This document shows, one piece after another, positions 1 through 6,868 of a DNA stretch of 40,001 nucleotides (within the stretch, counting starts at the first letter, position 1; every line of letters begins with the position of its first letter). The translations under genes and the position numbers were made by a program. The notes under the pieces were generated by a model. It searched no databases. It saw only the letters and a list, made by a program, of their open reading frames with translations, and was not told where the DNA came from. This stretch comes from a virus: IMG/VR virus record IMGVR_UViG_3300008259_000070, positions 1 to 40,001 of that record; one strand, 5' to 3'.

Positions 1-189
1 GTCGGGCAGGCTACGGCGAATAATGACCCACCGGCTGCGTGGATATTGCAGCGCAAGGTAAACAAGTGTAATCAATAGCCAAGTGGTTTTGCCACCTCGT
101 ATACTCCCCCCAAAAACTATCACACGGTACTGCCCAGACTCAACAGCCTCGAGTGCTATGGACTGCCTTTCAAATAATTCGTATTCCAT
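1..189 (-). CDS. Terminase large subunit, N-terminal fragment (unit A, cut by window edge)
   Basis: This is the first 63 codons of a terminase ATPase, the motor that packages DNA into proheads. The visible part carries the Walker A loop (GGSIRGGKT, residues 27-35) and the conserved stretch WVIIRRSLPD, at which the window ends. It aligns without gaps to the start of the complete terminase at 34054-35334, with about 51 of 63 residues identical, so it is a diverged second copy and not a fragment of the same gene. The ATG overlaps the stop of the upstream 41-codon gene by one base (TGATG), and a GAGGAGG ribosome site precedes it. Everything downstream, including Walker B and the nuclease domain, lies outside the window. 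Confidence 0.93.
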   Translation of the reverse strand, partial: MEYELFERQSIALEAVESGQYRVIVFGGSIRGGKTTWLLITLVYLALQYPRSRWVIIRRSLPD

Positions 190-314
190 CAATCCTCCTC
201 GTCATTCGGGTCGGGCATGCAGTCAATCATATTGCGAATCACAAGCACGAAGCCATACGCAAACGCAATGATAAACAGCGTGAGCAACAATCCGGTGCCG
301 ATGGCTTTAAGCAT
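189..314 (-). CDS. 41-residue single-pass membrane peptide between small and large terminase (unit A)
   Basis: A 41-codon gene that starts inside the end of the small-terminase candidate (8-base overlap) and ends on the terminase ATG (one-base overlap). The product has a short N-terminal stretch MLKAIGTG, one hydrophobic segment of about 20 residues, then IRNMIDC and a very acidic tail ending PDPNDEED. The same gene, length and overlaps are found at 35331-35456 with mostly conservative changes, which is good evidence that it is expressed. Its role is unknown. Its position suggests translational coupling to terminase, and the membrane segment could also fit an accessory lysis or superinfection function. 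Neither idea can be tested from sequence alone. Confidence 0.8.
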   Translation of the reverse strand: MLKAIGTGLLLTLFIIAFAYGFVLVIRNMIDCMPDPNDEED

Positions 315-618
315 TACCCTCCTCTTTCGTCTTGATAATCACCAACGGCTCGGTAGTCTTGAGCGTGGTCTCATTGGTCTGCTTAGGCTTGCCATAGCCT
401 CGGTCGAGAAGCATCTCAGCTGCCTTTATATCGCCACGTAATGCCTTGGCCTCAATCGCCTTAAGGATGCGCTCCGCTGTGCTCAGTCCGTTCTTCTCAT
501 CCCCCAAGATGTCAGCCATTAGCTTGCTTAGTTCTGGCAGCTTACGCGGTCTCCCATTAGGGTTGCCTGTCTGCCCTTTCTTGAACTTATGCGGCTCTAT
601 GTTTTCCGGCTTTGGCAT
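307..618 (-). CDS. DUF5681-type protein, probable small terminase subunit (unit A)
   Basis: A 103-residue basic protein. Residues 12-26 contain the FKKGQTGNPNGRPRK signature of the DUF5681 family, which is usually encoded just before phage large terminases. The C-terminal half has a conserved helical stretch ending LLDRGYGKPKQ and a tail LVIIKTKEEGNA. Small terminase subunits recognise the packaging site and hand DNA to the ATPase, and the location two genes before the terminase supports that assignment. The homologue at 35449-35751 shares the C-terminal two thirds almost unchanged but has a different N-terminus. An AGGAGG lies about 20 bases before the ATG, at the end of the upstream gene. 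The function is inferred from context. Confidence 0.8.
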   Translation of the reverse strand: MPKPENIEPHKFKKGQTGNPNGRPRKLPELSKLMADILGDEKNGLSTAERILKAIEAKALRGDIKAAEMLLDRGYGKPKQTNETTLKTTEPLVIIKTKEEGNA

Positions 619-635
619 CGCTGTTTTGTCGTTGT

Positions 636-776
636 TTACCTCCTACGTGCTTTGCGGTATTTCTCAGCCTCTGCCAGTGCGATTGCCTGCGCTTGGCTGG
701 GTGAATATCCCTCGCTGATTAGCTTGCGGATGTTCATGCTGATTACCTCTTGGCTGTCTCCTTGGAATAGTGGCAT
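636..776 (-). CDS. Conserved 46-residue phage protein, unknown function (unit A)
   Basis: A 46-codon gene starting MPLFQGDSQEVISMNIRKLI and ending in a basic stretch. The centre reads ISEGYSPSQAQAIALAEAEK, a short helical motif with a glycine turn. The unit B copy at 35774-35914 has the same length and start, with substitutions concentrated in the second half, so the frame is under protein-level selection. It lies three bases upstream of the stop-adjacent 127-residue gene on one side and 17 bases from the small-terminase candidate on the other. No function is known to me. The proximity to terminase genes hints at packaging or early morphogenesis. Confidence 0.75.
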   Translation of the reverse strand: MPLFQGDSQEVISMNIRKLISEGYSPSQAQAIALAEAEKYRKARRR

Positions 777-779
777 AAT

Positions 780-1163
780 TTACAAATTTACTAAATTTTC
801 AAATAGTTTGCCTTCGTAGGTTATGTTCATAGAAAAGCCCCTCTCAACTATCTCTTCATACTGCGATTGGTAGATGAATAAATCATGCAGGCCACCATCG
901 ATGAAAGCCTTTGCCGTGAATCCTTGCAGCCCGCTTTTGTCTGATGTAGGCAATAGGATGCCGAGCTTGTACTCGACATCGCGCTCTTTGCTCAACACGA
1001 GCTTGTTGATCTTGCTGAACTTGCGCACATCGTCAATGGTTATGCCAACTGCGATGTCATACTCAAGTGCTGGATGCGTTAAGTAACCAAAGTAACAATG
1101 GTCGCGCATGTACTCAGAGTCGACAAACATGCCGGCTCTGAGTCTCGTGGTTTGGTTAGTCAT
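780..1163 (-). CDS. Hypothetical 127-residue protein (unit A)
   Basis: A complete 127-codon gene with an ATG overlapping the end of the upstream 70-residue gene by 8 bases. The product looks like a globular mixed alpha/beta protein: TTRLRAGMFVDSEYM near the N-terminus, IAVGITIDDVRKFSKINKLV in the middle and EEIVERGFSMNITYEGKL near the end. There is no signal peptide or membrane segment. The unit B homologue (35916-36299) has the same length and is highly similar over the whole protein. I do not recognise the family. Conserved placement between the ribbon-helix-helix gene and the packaging genes puts it in an early or packaging transcript. Confidence 0.8.
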   Translation of the reverse strand: MTNQTTRLRAGMFVDSEYMRDHCYFGYLTHPALEYDIAVGITIDDVRKFSKINKLVLSKERDVEYKLGILLPTSDKSGLQGFTAKAFIDGGLHDLFIYQSQYEEIVERGFSMNITYEGKLFENLVNL

Positions 1164-1368
1164 CTTTGCGTGAGTGATATCGCATGCAATCTAAGTCTAT
1201 CCAGTCGAGCTCCGGCTCTTCATCGTCATCAGGAACTGCATCGTAGTTCGTTGGTGCTCTGGCCATGTCTCTTAGATAGGCGAAGTAATTCGGATGCCCG
1301 AGGTTTTCTGTTTCAACTCCGAAATGCTTTAAGCACATCTCTCGTTTGTACTCTTGGTATTCTGTCAT
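1156..1368 (-). CDS. Hypothetical acidic 70-residue protein (unit A)
   Basis: The longest open frame begins at a TTG, but the ATG at 1368 (MTEYQEYKREMCLKHFG) is preferred because the unit B copy has an ATG at the equivalent place. The protein has a helical N-terminal half and an acidic C-terminal half (DDDEEPELDWIDLDC) that ends YHSRKDD. Both halves are recognisable in the 68-residue homologue at 36292-36498, and the YHSRKDD end is identical. It sits 11 bases after the ribbon-helix-helix gene and overlaps the next gene by 8 bases, so it is likely co-translated. No family was recognised. Confidence 0.75.
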   Translation of the reverse strand: MTEYQEYKREMCLKHFGVETENLGHPNYFAYLRDMARAPTNYDAVPDDDEEPELDWIDLDCMRYHSRKDD

Positions 1369-1379
1369 AGTGTGTGTAT

Positions 1380-1568
1380 TTAGCAACCGTGTTCCGGTTC
1401 GTGTTTCTTTGGTTTAATTGTCAATGTTGAAAGGTAATTGCGGACCATCATGCGCACGGTCTCTTTTGCTGATAGTGGAACGCGGAAGGATATGGTAGAC
1501 ATTTTCTCGCCGTACATAGACTTTCGCCCGGCACCTGATCGCCTACCTCCTCGTTTTTCTGTGTTCAT
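1380..1568 (-). CDS. Small ribbon-helix-helix-like DNA-binding protein (unit A)
   Basis: A 62-residue basic protein. Residues 6-18 form a glycine/arginine-rich arm (RGGRRSGAGRKSM). Residues 24-31 (STISFRVP) look like the beta strand of a ribbon-helix-helix fold, followed by two helices (SAKETVRMMVRNYL). Such proteins bind operator DNA as dimers and often act as repressors of their own transcript. It is the first gene after a strong promoter that reads towards the packaging genes, which fits an autoregulatory role. The copy at 36510-36698 has the same length and architecture. The -7 box ends five bases before the ATG, so the message may have no leader. The fold is inferred from pattern, not from a search. 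Confidence 0.75.
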   Translation of the reverse strand: MNTEKRGGRRSGAGRKSMYGEKMSTISFRVPLSAKETVRMMVRNYLSTLTIKPKKHEPEHGC

Positions 1569-1573
1569 GTGTG

Positions 1574-1604
1574 CAAAGGTATTTATTTGTTTGTGTTTTG
1601 CAAA
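1574..1604 (-). promoter_or_regulatory. Bacteroidota-type promoter for the ribbon-helix-helix gene (unit A)
   Basis: On the minus strand a TTTG (1604-1601) is followed after exactly 19 bases by TACCTTTG (1581-1574), matching the Bacteroidota consensus TTTG-N19-21-TAnnTTTG. The ATG of the ribbon-helix-helix gene begins only six positions after the -7 box, so transcription should start at or next to the start codon. The same elements with the same 19-base spacing occur in unit B at 36703-36733. The promoter overlaps the last codons of the upstream 78-residue gene. Confidence 0.75.
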
Positions 1605-1819
1605 TTAATATTATTCTTGTGCAGAAGCCTCAGCCAGTTCAATGCTTTGATCGTGTAGGTTCGATGCACTGATGTGCCATGCGCAGCTGTTGTGAGATAC
1701 CTCGCAAGCGTTTTGTGAGCCTGTTGCGTTGATGTATAAGTTATCGGTCCATCCACAAGCGTGCATTCGTTTGGAAGCATCTCGGTCATGTAATGGATTA
1801 TCTTATCGTACTTAGTCAT
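1583..1819 (-). CDS. Hypothetical 78-residue protein (unit A)
   Basis: A complete small gene whose ATG overlaps the end of the VRR-NUC nuclease gene by 8 bases, so translation is probably coupled to it. The product begins MTKYDKIIHYMTEMLPNEC, has a threonine-rich centre (ITYTSTQQAHKTLARYL) and ends in an asparagine-rich tail (NNINLQNTNK). It is predicted to be a soluble, mostly helical protein. The unit B homologue (36712-36948) has the same length and is clearly similar throughout. No domain was recognised. Location beside a nuclease and a candidate origin suggests an accessory replication or recombination role, which is inference only. Confidence 0.78.
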   Translation of the reverse strand: MTKYDKIIHYMTEMLPNECTLVDGPITYTSTQQAHKTLARYLTTAAHGTSVHRTYTIKALNWLRLLHKNNINLQNTNK

Positions 1820-2138
1820 GGTTTATGATCTTTAAGAATTCTTCTTCATTGCGCACTATGTGGTACTCATGGCCGAGTGATCGGCAAATCTTTTCAAATC
1901 GCTTCTGCTCTTCCGACTGCTTTCCGGTTTCGGTCTTCCATTCAATCCAGCATGTCCGACCTTCAGGCTTCAGGTAGCACATATCGGCAACGCCAGGCAC
2001 AACACCCATGGCTTTGTTCATTGATCCTTTGATGCCGTTAATGCTGTTGTTATTGATGGCAAATACTCTTCCACGCAAGTCTGGTCGGGCGTTCCATAGG
2101 TTTGTGAAGGCTTTGGATTGGGCTTTTACTTCGCTCAT
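1812..2138 (-). CDS. VRR-NUC family nuclease (unit A)
   Basis: A 108-residue nuclease of the VRR-NUC branch of the PD-(D/E)XK superfamily. The pattern is GVPGVADMC (acidic residue Asp52), then WIEWK (Glu66 and Lys68), then GKQSEEQ, which is the typical order for the family. A basic N-terminal arm (NARPDLRGRVFAINNNS) precedes the core. Stand-alone phage VRR-NUC proteins are thought to cut branched or recombining DNA, similar to Holliday-junction resolvases. It is the first gene downstream of the iteron region and next to the primase-helicase, consistent with a replication or junction-resolution role. The homologue at 36945-37268 is about 85% identical by eye, with most changes in the C-terminal third. 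Confidence 0.88.
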   Translation of the reverse strand: MSEVKAQSKAFTNLWNARPDLRGRVFAINNNSINGIKGSMNKAMGVVPGVADMCYLKPEGRTCWIEWKTETGKQSEEQKRFEKICRSLGHEYHIVRNEEEFLKIINHD

Positions 2139-2253
2139 AATTGTTGCAGCTTAGTAAGGGTGCAACAAGGTTGTACAGCCAAAAAATTGCCTGTGTCGCA
2201 ATTGTGGTAAGGCTTACAGCGATTTGTTGCAGCTTGCAACAAAAAACACCCCC

Positions 2254-2302
2254 TATATATATAATGTGTGTGTGTGTGCATGTGTGTGTGTGTGTATATA
2301 TA
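2254..2302. repeat. Alternating purine-pyrimidine tract (TA)n(TG)n(TA)n
   Basis: From 2254 to 2302 the sequence alternates TA, then TG with one CA interruption, then TA steps, with a single break at 2263/2264. Long alternating purine-pyrimidine tracts can adopt Z-DNA and melt easily at the TA-rich edges. Unit B has the same tract with a longer, differently interrupted TG run (37393-37437), showing the usual length instability of such repeats. Confidence 0.85.
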
Positions 2303-2334
2303 AATATTGTTAAGGTATGAAAAACAAGTTGTAA

Positions 2335-2418
2335 GTTGCAACAAATGGCTGAAATGCTTGCTATCATTGGGCTTATCGTGTTGCAACTTGCTTTTTTATA
2401 AGTTGCAACAGTTGCAAC
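2335..2418. repeat. Four GTTGCAAC palindromic iterons (unit A)
   Basis: Exact copies of the 8-base palindrome GTTGCAAC lie at 2335-2342, 2380-2387, 2402-2409 and 2411-2418, the last two separated by one base. Half-site variants (TTGTTGCA, TGCAACAA) occur at 2141-2242. In unit B two exact copies (37465, 37510) and two TGCAAC variants (37531, 37541) hold comparable positions. They are likely binding sites for one of the replication proteins. Confidence 0.75.
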
Positions 2419-2421
2419 AAA

Positions 2422-4398
2422 TCACATCGGGTTTTTATTGATAAAATACATTGTAACTATCGAATTGCCACGGCGTTTGCGGTCTTTTTGATATCCAAGT
2501 GCAGTGAGTATCGAACCAATACGCTGCGTGTTGAGGTAATTGAATTTGGTCTCAATCATAAGGTACTGCTGGATATCTGTAAGCGACATCCATTCCCCAT
2601 AACTTTCAGAATTTGCCGGACTCAGCTTCTTGTGGATTAGGTCCTCTTCAGGTGTTGAGTGCTTGAATTCATTGGTAGATTCGTTAAGATCTTCGATGTC
2701 TTGGCGAAGTATGGTGTAATCCCAACCGCTGCGATACATGGCATACAGCTCACGCCATAGTGCAACCTTATCACACTTGTTGTAATATTCCTGATTGATA
2801 TCTACGATGTGAATCGGAATCTGCCTACGGTTGCCAGTCGGGTCGTTAAGTATCTGCGTTTCGTTCGATGTACCACAGAACACAGCCAAGCGACGAAGGT
2901 CGAGCGACACGCGGCCGTATGGTTCGCGCACGTTTATGAACTCCTTCGATGTTAGCTCTTTGAGTCGCTTCTCTTCCTTTTTGGACTTACCACCGTATTC
3001 GTCATCGAGGATGATTAACTTCTTACACATAAGGATTTCGTCATCCTTCCCGGCATCCATCTTCGACTCAGCGAATAGGTACCTGAGCTGCTTTGGTAGC
3101 AAGTAGCGGAACCAGTGTGTTTTTCCAGTGCCTTGCTTCTCGCCTGAGAATATGAGCACCAATGGCGAGTGATTGCCATAGGCTGATGCGACCACTGATA
3201 CCAGCCATTTTAGTACGAACTTATCAGCGTTTGGCGTGTCGGTTATTATGCTGTTGAGTAGGTGCGTCACGTTGTGGCAATCTTCCTCGGTGTGCAGTTC
3301 CTCTTCAAAGAACTCGTGCAGGGGGTTGTATGTCTCGATTCGATTGGAGAAAATTATGGAAGTAACCAGGTCTTTTGTAGCCTCTTTGAACACGGCCTTG
3401 CAATCAAGAAAAATCGAGTTTATGTCACTGTCATCGATGGGCCTTCCGTTCAGTTCCACGTTGCGCGTAACTACGTTTTTTCTGAGGTCGAAAGTTTTTA
3501 TAAATGCCGCAATGTCAGCACTTACGTTCTCTGATTTGAATTTAATATCCTTTGCTACTATCTCATTGACAACTTTCGCACTTTCTTCCGGGCTGATGCC
3601 AGCCACTTCGAGGCTTTTCACGATGGCTTCAGGCGAAAGTCCAGCGGCACGTTGCGAGCTGGCAGCACGGAGAATCTCCTTGGTCTGCTCGGAGTAGGCT
3701 TGTATGCCGTTTTGCTTTGCGTGGTAATAGATGGTTGCGCTTGTTGACCGCTTGCCCTTGCTCTCGCTGTGGTTCTTTAGGTTAAGCCCCTTGCGATCCA
3801 TTGCGGCGATCATGGCATCGAAGTCGGTTTTCACTACCGCAACTTTTGCGAGCTTGCGTTCCTTTGGTTTGGCGAGGTACTTCTTAAACATGACGGCCTT
3901 GGTGTTGATGTGAATCCAAGGGTCATAAGAGATGAAGCGGGCACGCGATACGTTTTTGCCGGACTGGTCAACGATGAGCTGGTAGGTGTGATATAGATAG
4001 GATGCAATGCCGTTAAACGCATCTGCGTGGCGTGTGCCATCGATTTTTACAATCAGACATAGTCCACGACCACTGATGGAAGTAAACGCAGCGTAAACGT
4101 AGGAATCCGCTTGAATTAGCTTCTTAACATCTTCAGGGCTTTCGATGTTATCGATGTCTATGGCGATGAAGCCTGAGTGCGCTCGGATGGCATCGTCCTT
4201 TCGGGCAGAGAATGAACCGCTGATGGTGACTAATGGGGCTGATTTTTTCTTTTTGTCGCGCTCTTCCTTGTCGGATGTTGCGCGAACTTGGAGGACTATA
4301 TCCTGCCATTTGCCTGTTCTGACTCCTTCCAAAAAGGAGCTGAGTTCGATGTCAGTGTCTTGACTATCGTAGATGTTTTTGTAGTGTGAGATGAGCAT
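2422..4398 (-). CDS. VirE/BT4734-type primase-helicase, with internal deletion (unit A)
   Basis: A 658-residue replication protein. The N-terminal part (roughly 1-180) resembles the BT4734/VirE-N primase-polymerase-like domain, with FIAIDIDNI (Asp81, Asp83) and SRARFISYDPW. The C-terminal part (about 330-600) is a VirE-type P-loop ATPase, with SGEKQGTGKTHW (Walker A, about 418-429), LIILDDEYGG (Walker B) and an NDPTGNRRQ arginine-finger region. It would prime and unwind DNA at the phage origin, which probably lies just downstream. Compared with the 707-residue unit B protein it lacks exactly 49 residues after Leu207. These form most of a PriCT-2-like linker domain, and the frame is preserved. 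The ATG at 4398 lies inside the end of the helicase gene, giving a 103-base overlap. Confidence 0.9.
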   Translation of the reverse strand: MLISHYKNIYDSQDTDIELSSFLEGVRTGKWQDIVLQVRATSDKEERDKKKKSAPLVTISGSFSARKDDAIRAHSGFIAIDIDNIESPEDVKKLIQADSYVYAAFTSISGRGLCLIVKIDGTRHADAFNGIASYLYHTYQLIVDQSGKNVSRARFISYDPWIHINTKAVMFKKYLAKPKERKLAKVAVVKTDFDAMIAAMDRKGLNLKNHSESKGKRSTSATIYYHAKQNGIQAYSEQTKEILRAASSQRAAGLSPEAIVKSLEVAGISPEESAKVVNEIVAKDIKFKSENVSADIAAFIKTFDLRKNVVTRNVELNGRPIDDSDINSIFLDCKAVFKEATKDLVTSIIFSNRIETYNPLHEFFEEELHTEEDCHNVTHLLNSIITDTPNADKFVLKWLVSVVASAYGNHSPLVLIFSGEKQGTGKTHWFRYLLPKQLRYLFAESKMDAGKDDEILMCKKLIILDDEYGGKSKKEEKRLKELTSKEFINVREPYGRVSLDLRRLAVFCGTSNETQILNDPTGNRRQIPIHIVDINQEYYNKCDKVALWRELYAMYRSGWDYTILRQDIEDLNESTNEFKHSTPEEDLIHKKLSPANSESYGEWMSLTDIQQYLMIETKFNYLNTQRIGSILTALGYQKDRKRRGNSIVTMYFINKNPM

Positions 4399-5837
4399 AG
4401 TTCTGTGAGTTTACTGTTTACGAGGTTTCGATGGAACTGGTCAAAGCGTTTGCCTTTTTCGCGGCACCAGAGCCTTGCAAGTTCGTGAATTTCTTTTTCG
4501 ATTTGTGCGTGGTGCTGAGGTGCTGGATTGTGAAATATGCGCACAGCCTTGTTAAAAACTTGCTCAACTATCACATAGAGAGAACGATAATCCTTGTAAT
4601 GCGCATTTGATTCGATTAGTTTTTTTACATCAATAGCCTTGCTGACTTGGATGAACTTCTCGATCGCTTCGTCCTTTGGCTTGATTACTGGGAAGACATG
4701 CCCGCAATCGCAAAGGCGAACAGCGGTATGCATAAGTGCGCCGCAATCAGGGCACTCTTTTACCGGAGCCACCCCTTCGCCTGGCTTCTTCGGGTTGTGG
4801 AAGATATCGCTCCAATTGCGAGGGGATGACCATAGGCCGTGCGTGATGCAGTTGCCTCCGAGGTCGATTATGGTGAATGCAAGCTTCACATCGTGCGGCC
4901 TTGCCCCGCGCCCGCACATCTGAAGCCATAGAGGCATTGATGCTGTGGCCTTGTTTACGATTACGGTCTCGATGTCGGGCTGATCGAAGCCGGTAGTCGC
5001 TATGCCGATGTTGTTAAGTATTGCATCGGGTGTGTTGGCGAACCATTGCAGCACCTCAGCGCGATCAGGCGAGTCAGCATCGAGATGGCGAGAGTTGAAC
5101 CCTGCTGCCACGAATGCGCTGTTCACAGCCATCGAGTGCTCAACATTGCAGTTGAAGATTATGGTCTTTTGGCCGAGCGAGTGTGCCTTGTAGGCATTCA
5201 CTGTTGTCTCGATGTACTTAGGGTTTTTGAATGCCGCTGCCATCTGTTGTGCATCGAACTCGCCAGCTCTCATCTTTAGCTTTGCGCGGTCTACAATTTT
5301 TGATGCTGAGAATGTCATCTCTTGACATAGGTAGCCTTGCTCGATTAGGTCAGGGATATCGATGCCGCACACGATGTCATCGAAGTAGTTACGCAATGGA
5401 TTGGTTTTGCGAGCCGCAAGCGGCGTTGCTGTGAAGCCGATTATGTAGCTCTCTGTGAAGTGCTCGATGACCTTTGTGAAGTTACCGATGTGGCATTCAT
5501 CTACAATGACAAGCCCGATGTTTTGGAATTTGTCGAGCCGCTTGTATGCCGTCTCAACCATTGCCACATACACCCGAGCATGTGGTATCGACTTCATGCC
5601 AGCGGTTACAGATTGTGTGGGGATGCGAATCGCTTTGGTGGCCTGTGCGAGTAGTTCTTCGCGATGCACAAGAATTAAGATGTCGCTTGTGTTGCGTGCT
5701 GTGAAGCGGTCGCAAATCGCAGAGAAGCACACGGTCTTGCCTCCACCAGTTGCGAGCTGCGCAACCACCTTGCGATTGCTGCGCAGGCTCGCTGCGATGT
5801 TATTGATGAAAGTCTCCTGATAGGGGCGAAGTATCAT
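4296..5837 (-). CDS. DEAD/DEAH-box SF2 helicase (unit A, complete)
   Basis: A 513-residue superfamily 2 helicase. Motifs are in the expected order: LRPYQ near the N-terminus (Q-like motif), ATGGGKT (Walker A, 29-35), VDECH (motif II, 112-116), FTATP (motif III, 135-139) and QMCGRGAR (motif VI, 306-313). Next comes a four-cysteine zinc-binding segment (Cys362, Cys365, Cys376, Cys378) and a helical C-terminal extension of about 130 residues. Phage proteins of this type remodel forks or recombination intermediates. The gene follows the small-protein cluster with a 4-base overlap and runs 103 bases into the primase gene, so the two are probably made together. The partial copy at 39573-40001 matches its C-terminus. 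Confidence 0.93.
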   Translation of the reverse strand: MILRPYQETFINNIAASLRSNRKVVAQLATGGGKTVCFSAICDRFTARNTSDILILVHREELLAQATKAIRIPTQSVTAGMKSIPHARVYVAMVETAYKRLDKFQNIGLVIVDECHIGNFTKVIEHFTESYIIGFTATPLAARKTNPLRNYFDDIVCGIDIPDLIEQGYLCQEMTFSASKIVDRAKLKMRAGEFDAQQMAAAFKNPKYIETTVNAYKAHSLGQKTIIFNCNVEHSMAVNSAFVAAGFNSRHLDADSPDRAEVLQWFANTPDAILNNIGIATTGFDQPDIETVIVNKATASMPLWLQMCGRGARPHDVKLAFTIIDLGGNCITHGLWSSPRNWSDIFHNPKKPGEGVAPVKECPDCGALMHTAVRLCDCGHVFPVIKPKDEAIEKFIQVSKAIDVKKLIESNAHYKDYRSLYVIVEQVFNKAVRIFHNPAPQHHAQIEKEIHELARLWCREKGKRFDQFHRNLVNSKLTELCSSHTTKTSTIVKTLTSNSAPFWKESEQANGRI

Positions 5838-6061
5838 GAGTTATAATTAGAGTGTAAATAGGTTTCTGAATCAACATGCATAGGATATTGTTCATGTCGG
5901 CAGAACTCATTGAAATGTTTAGCACCTTCATAATGGGCATCAATAATATTTTCCTTCTCCATTACTTTGGCTTGGTTAAATAATAACCTAAGTTCTTTTA
6001 TGCTATAATTTTCTAAAGCAATAATCTCTTGCTCTAACCACTCAACTGCTAACTTTTTCAT
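5834..6061 (-). CDS. Small 'AVEWLE' family protein, copy 1
   Basis: A 75-residue protein beginning MKKLAVEWLEQEI and containing LFNQAKVMEKENIIDAHYEG. The same pattern (AV-x-WL...F-x-QAK-x-(M/L)E...G) occurs in the two small proteins at 7445-7645 and 7635-7850, so this is a three-member paralogous family within the phage. All are predicted to be helical and soluble. It overlaps its neighbours on both sides by 4 bases (ATGA). The gene is noticeably richer in A+T than the helicase beside it, which suggests a separate origin. Such short helical proteins recur in Bacteroidota phages, but I know of no assigned function. Confidence 0.8.
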   Translation of the reverse strand: MKKLAVEWLEQEIIALENYSIKELRLLFNQAKVMEKENIIDAHYEGAKHFNEFCRHEQYPMHVDSETYLHSNYNS

Positions 6062-6270
6062 GCGTCCAGTCTTTTATCCATTGGTATAAAGTCCGAGCCA
6101 TTGCCGTGCACGGTCTTGATGAAGTCAACCTCAACCTTTGCTGAGTTGATGATGGTCTGCGCCACATCAGTGATGGCTTTCGCCTTTTCGATTTCCATGT
6201 CACCATCTTTGAGCATTTCGATGACTTCAAATAGATGATCTCTTAGGTGTTCAATCTTGTTCCTTGCCAT
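6058..6270 (-). CDS. Hypothetical 70-residue helical protein
   Basis: A short protein rich in charged helix-forming residues: MARNKIEHLRDHLFEVIEML, then EKAKAITDVAQTIINSAKVE, ending MDKRLDA. It is probably a coiled-coil or helical hairpin. Its ATG is at 6270, 20 bases inside the end of the HNH endonuclease gene, and its stop overlaps the next gene by 4 bases. The start region ATGGCAAGGAA closely resembles the start of the HNH gene (ATGGCAAGTAA), which matters for how that gene was inserted. No family function is known to me. A transcription or host-modulation role would be a guess. Confidence 0.75.
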   Translation of the reverse strand: MARNKIEHLRDHLFEVIEMLKDGDMEIEKAKAITDVAQTIINSAKVEVDFIKTVHGNGSDFIPMDKRLDA

Positions 6271-6868
6271 GATTTTTGATGATTTTTTTGAGTTTAGAAA
6301 TTGTTTTGATTGTCGATTTGAGCTCTTCCGGATAGCGATGGATGGTATTGAGCACCATGTTCTCCTTGGTATCGGTCATGAATAGATTTTCGATATCGAA
6401 GTTGAGTTTGTTGCCATCCTTGAATCGGATGATTGCGCCCTTTGGGATTGAACCATTCTCCATCTCCCAGGCAAGGCGATGAGTCAGCACCCAGCCATTT
6501 AGCCCTTCTTCAACCTTGGTCCAATGATAGCCTTCTGAGTCGATGCGAGTCCAGCCCACAGGCTTATAGTTGGCAGGCACATGGCCACTCTTGAATAGTG
6601 TGTGCTCAGGTGCTTGAGTGCTGCCTTTTATTCCTTTGTTCCAAGGCTTTCGGCCTTTGGTGTATCGGAACTTCTTGCCAGCCTCTTTTATGACACTGCC
6701 ATGCACTTCGCTGAGGTATTCAGGCGACTTCTTGAGTCGAAGCCTGAATGCAAGGTTGTAGATGGATGACTCTGACACGCCGATGATCTTGGCTATTTCT
6801 GCCGTTTTCATTTGCGGATAGTATTCAGCGATGAAGTCGAGCTGAAGCTGTGAGAATTTACTTGCCAT
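6251..6868 (-). CDS. Free-standing HNH homing endonuclease
   Basis: A 205-residue protein with three parts. Residues 10-50 form a helix-turn-helix (KTAEIAKIIGVSESSIYNLA). Residues 65-125 form a basic linker with KGRKPWNKGIKG. Residues 126-170 form an HNH_3-type core (LTHRLAWEMENGSIPKG, then DGNKLNFDIENL). The core keeps His130 and the DGN-K-x-N motif, but where many relatives have HH before the aspartate it reads IRFKDGN, a variant also common in Bacteroidota phages. An in-frame ATG exists upstream at 6916, but 6868 is preferred because it forms the tight ATGGCAAGTAA overlap with the exonuclease stop. It is probably a mobile intruder in the recombination operon that nicks DNA of phages lacking it. 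Confidence 0.88.
   Translation of the reverse strand: MASKFSQLQLDFIAEYYPQMKTAEIAKIIGVSESSIYNLAFRLRLKKSPEYLSEVHGSVIKEAGKKFRYTKGRKPWNKGIKGSTQAPEHTLFKSGHVPANYKPVGWTRIDSEGYHWTKVEEGLNGWVLTHRLAWEMENGSIPKGAIIRFKDGNKLNFDIENLFMTDTKENMVLNTIHRYPEELKSTIKTISKLKKIIKNHGKEQD

Larger units (their letters stand above)
2139..2421. other. Iteron-rich intergenic region, candidate replication origin (unit A)
   Basis: This 283-base non-coding stretch separates the primase-helicase from the nuclease gene. It has two TTGTTGCA...TGCAACAA inverted pairs (2141-2148 with 2161-2168, and 2224-2231 with 2235-2242, the second with a 3-base loop). It also has a long alternating TA/TG tract and four exact copies of the palindrome GTTGCAAC. 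Such a combination of repeated protein-binding sites and an easily melted or Z-forming tract is what phage and plasmid origins look like. The region is preserved in layout in unit B (37269-37551). The origin role is inferred. A regulatory region for the downstream nuclease operon is the main alternative. Confidence 0.6.

Noticed and set aside
2254-2302. CRISPR-like or coding repeat in the TG/TA tract
   Set aside because: It is a simple dinucleotide run without spacers or palindromic direct repeats, and open frames through it give only His-Thr repeats.
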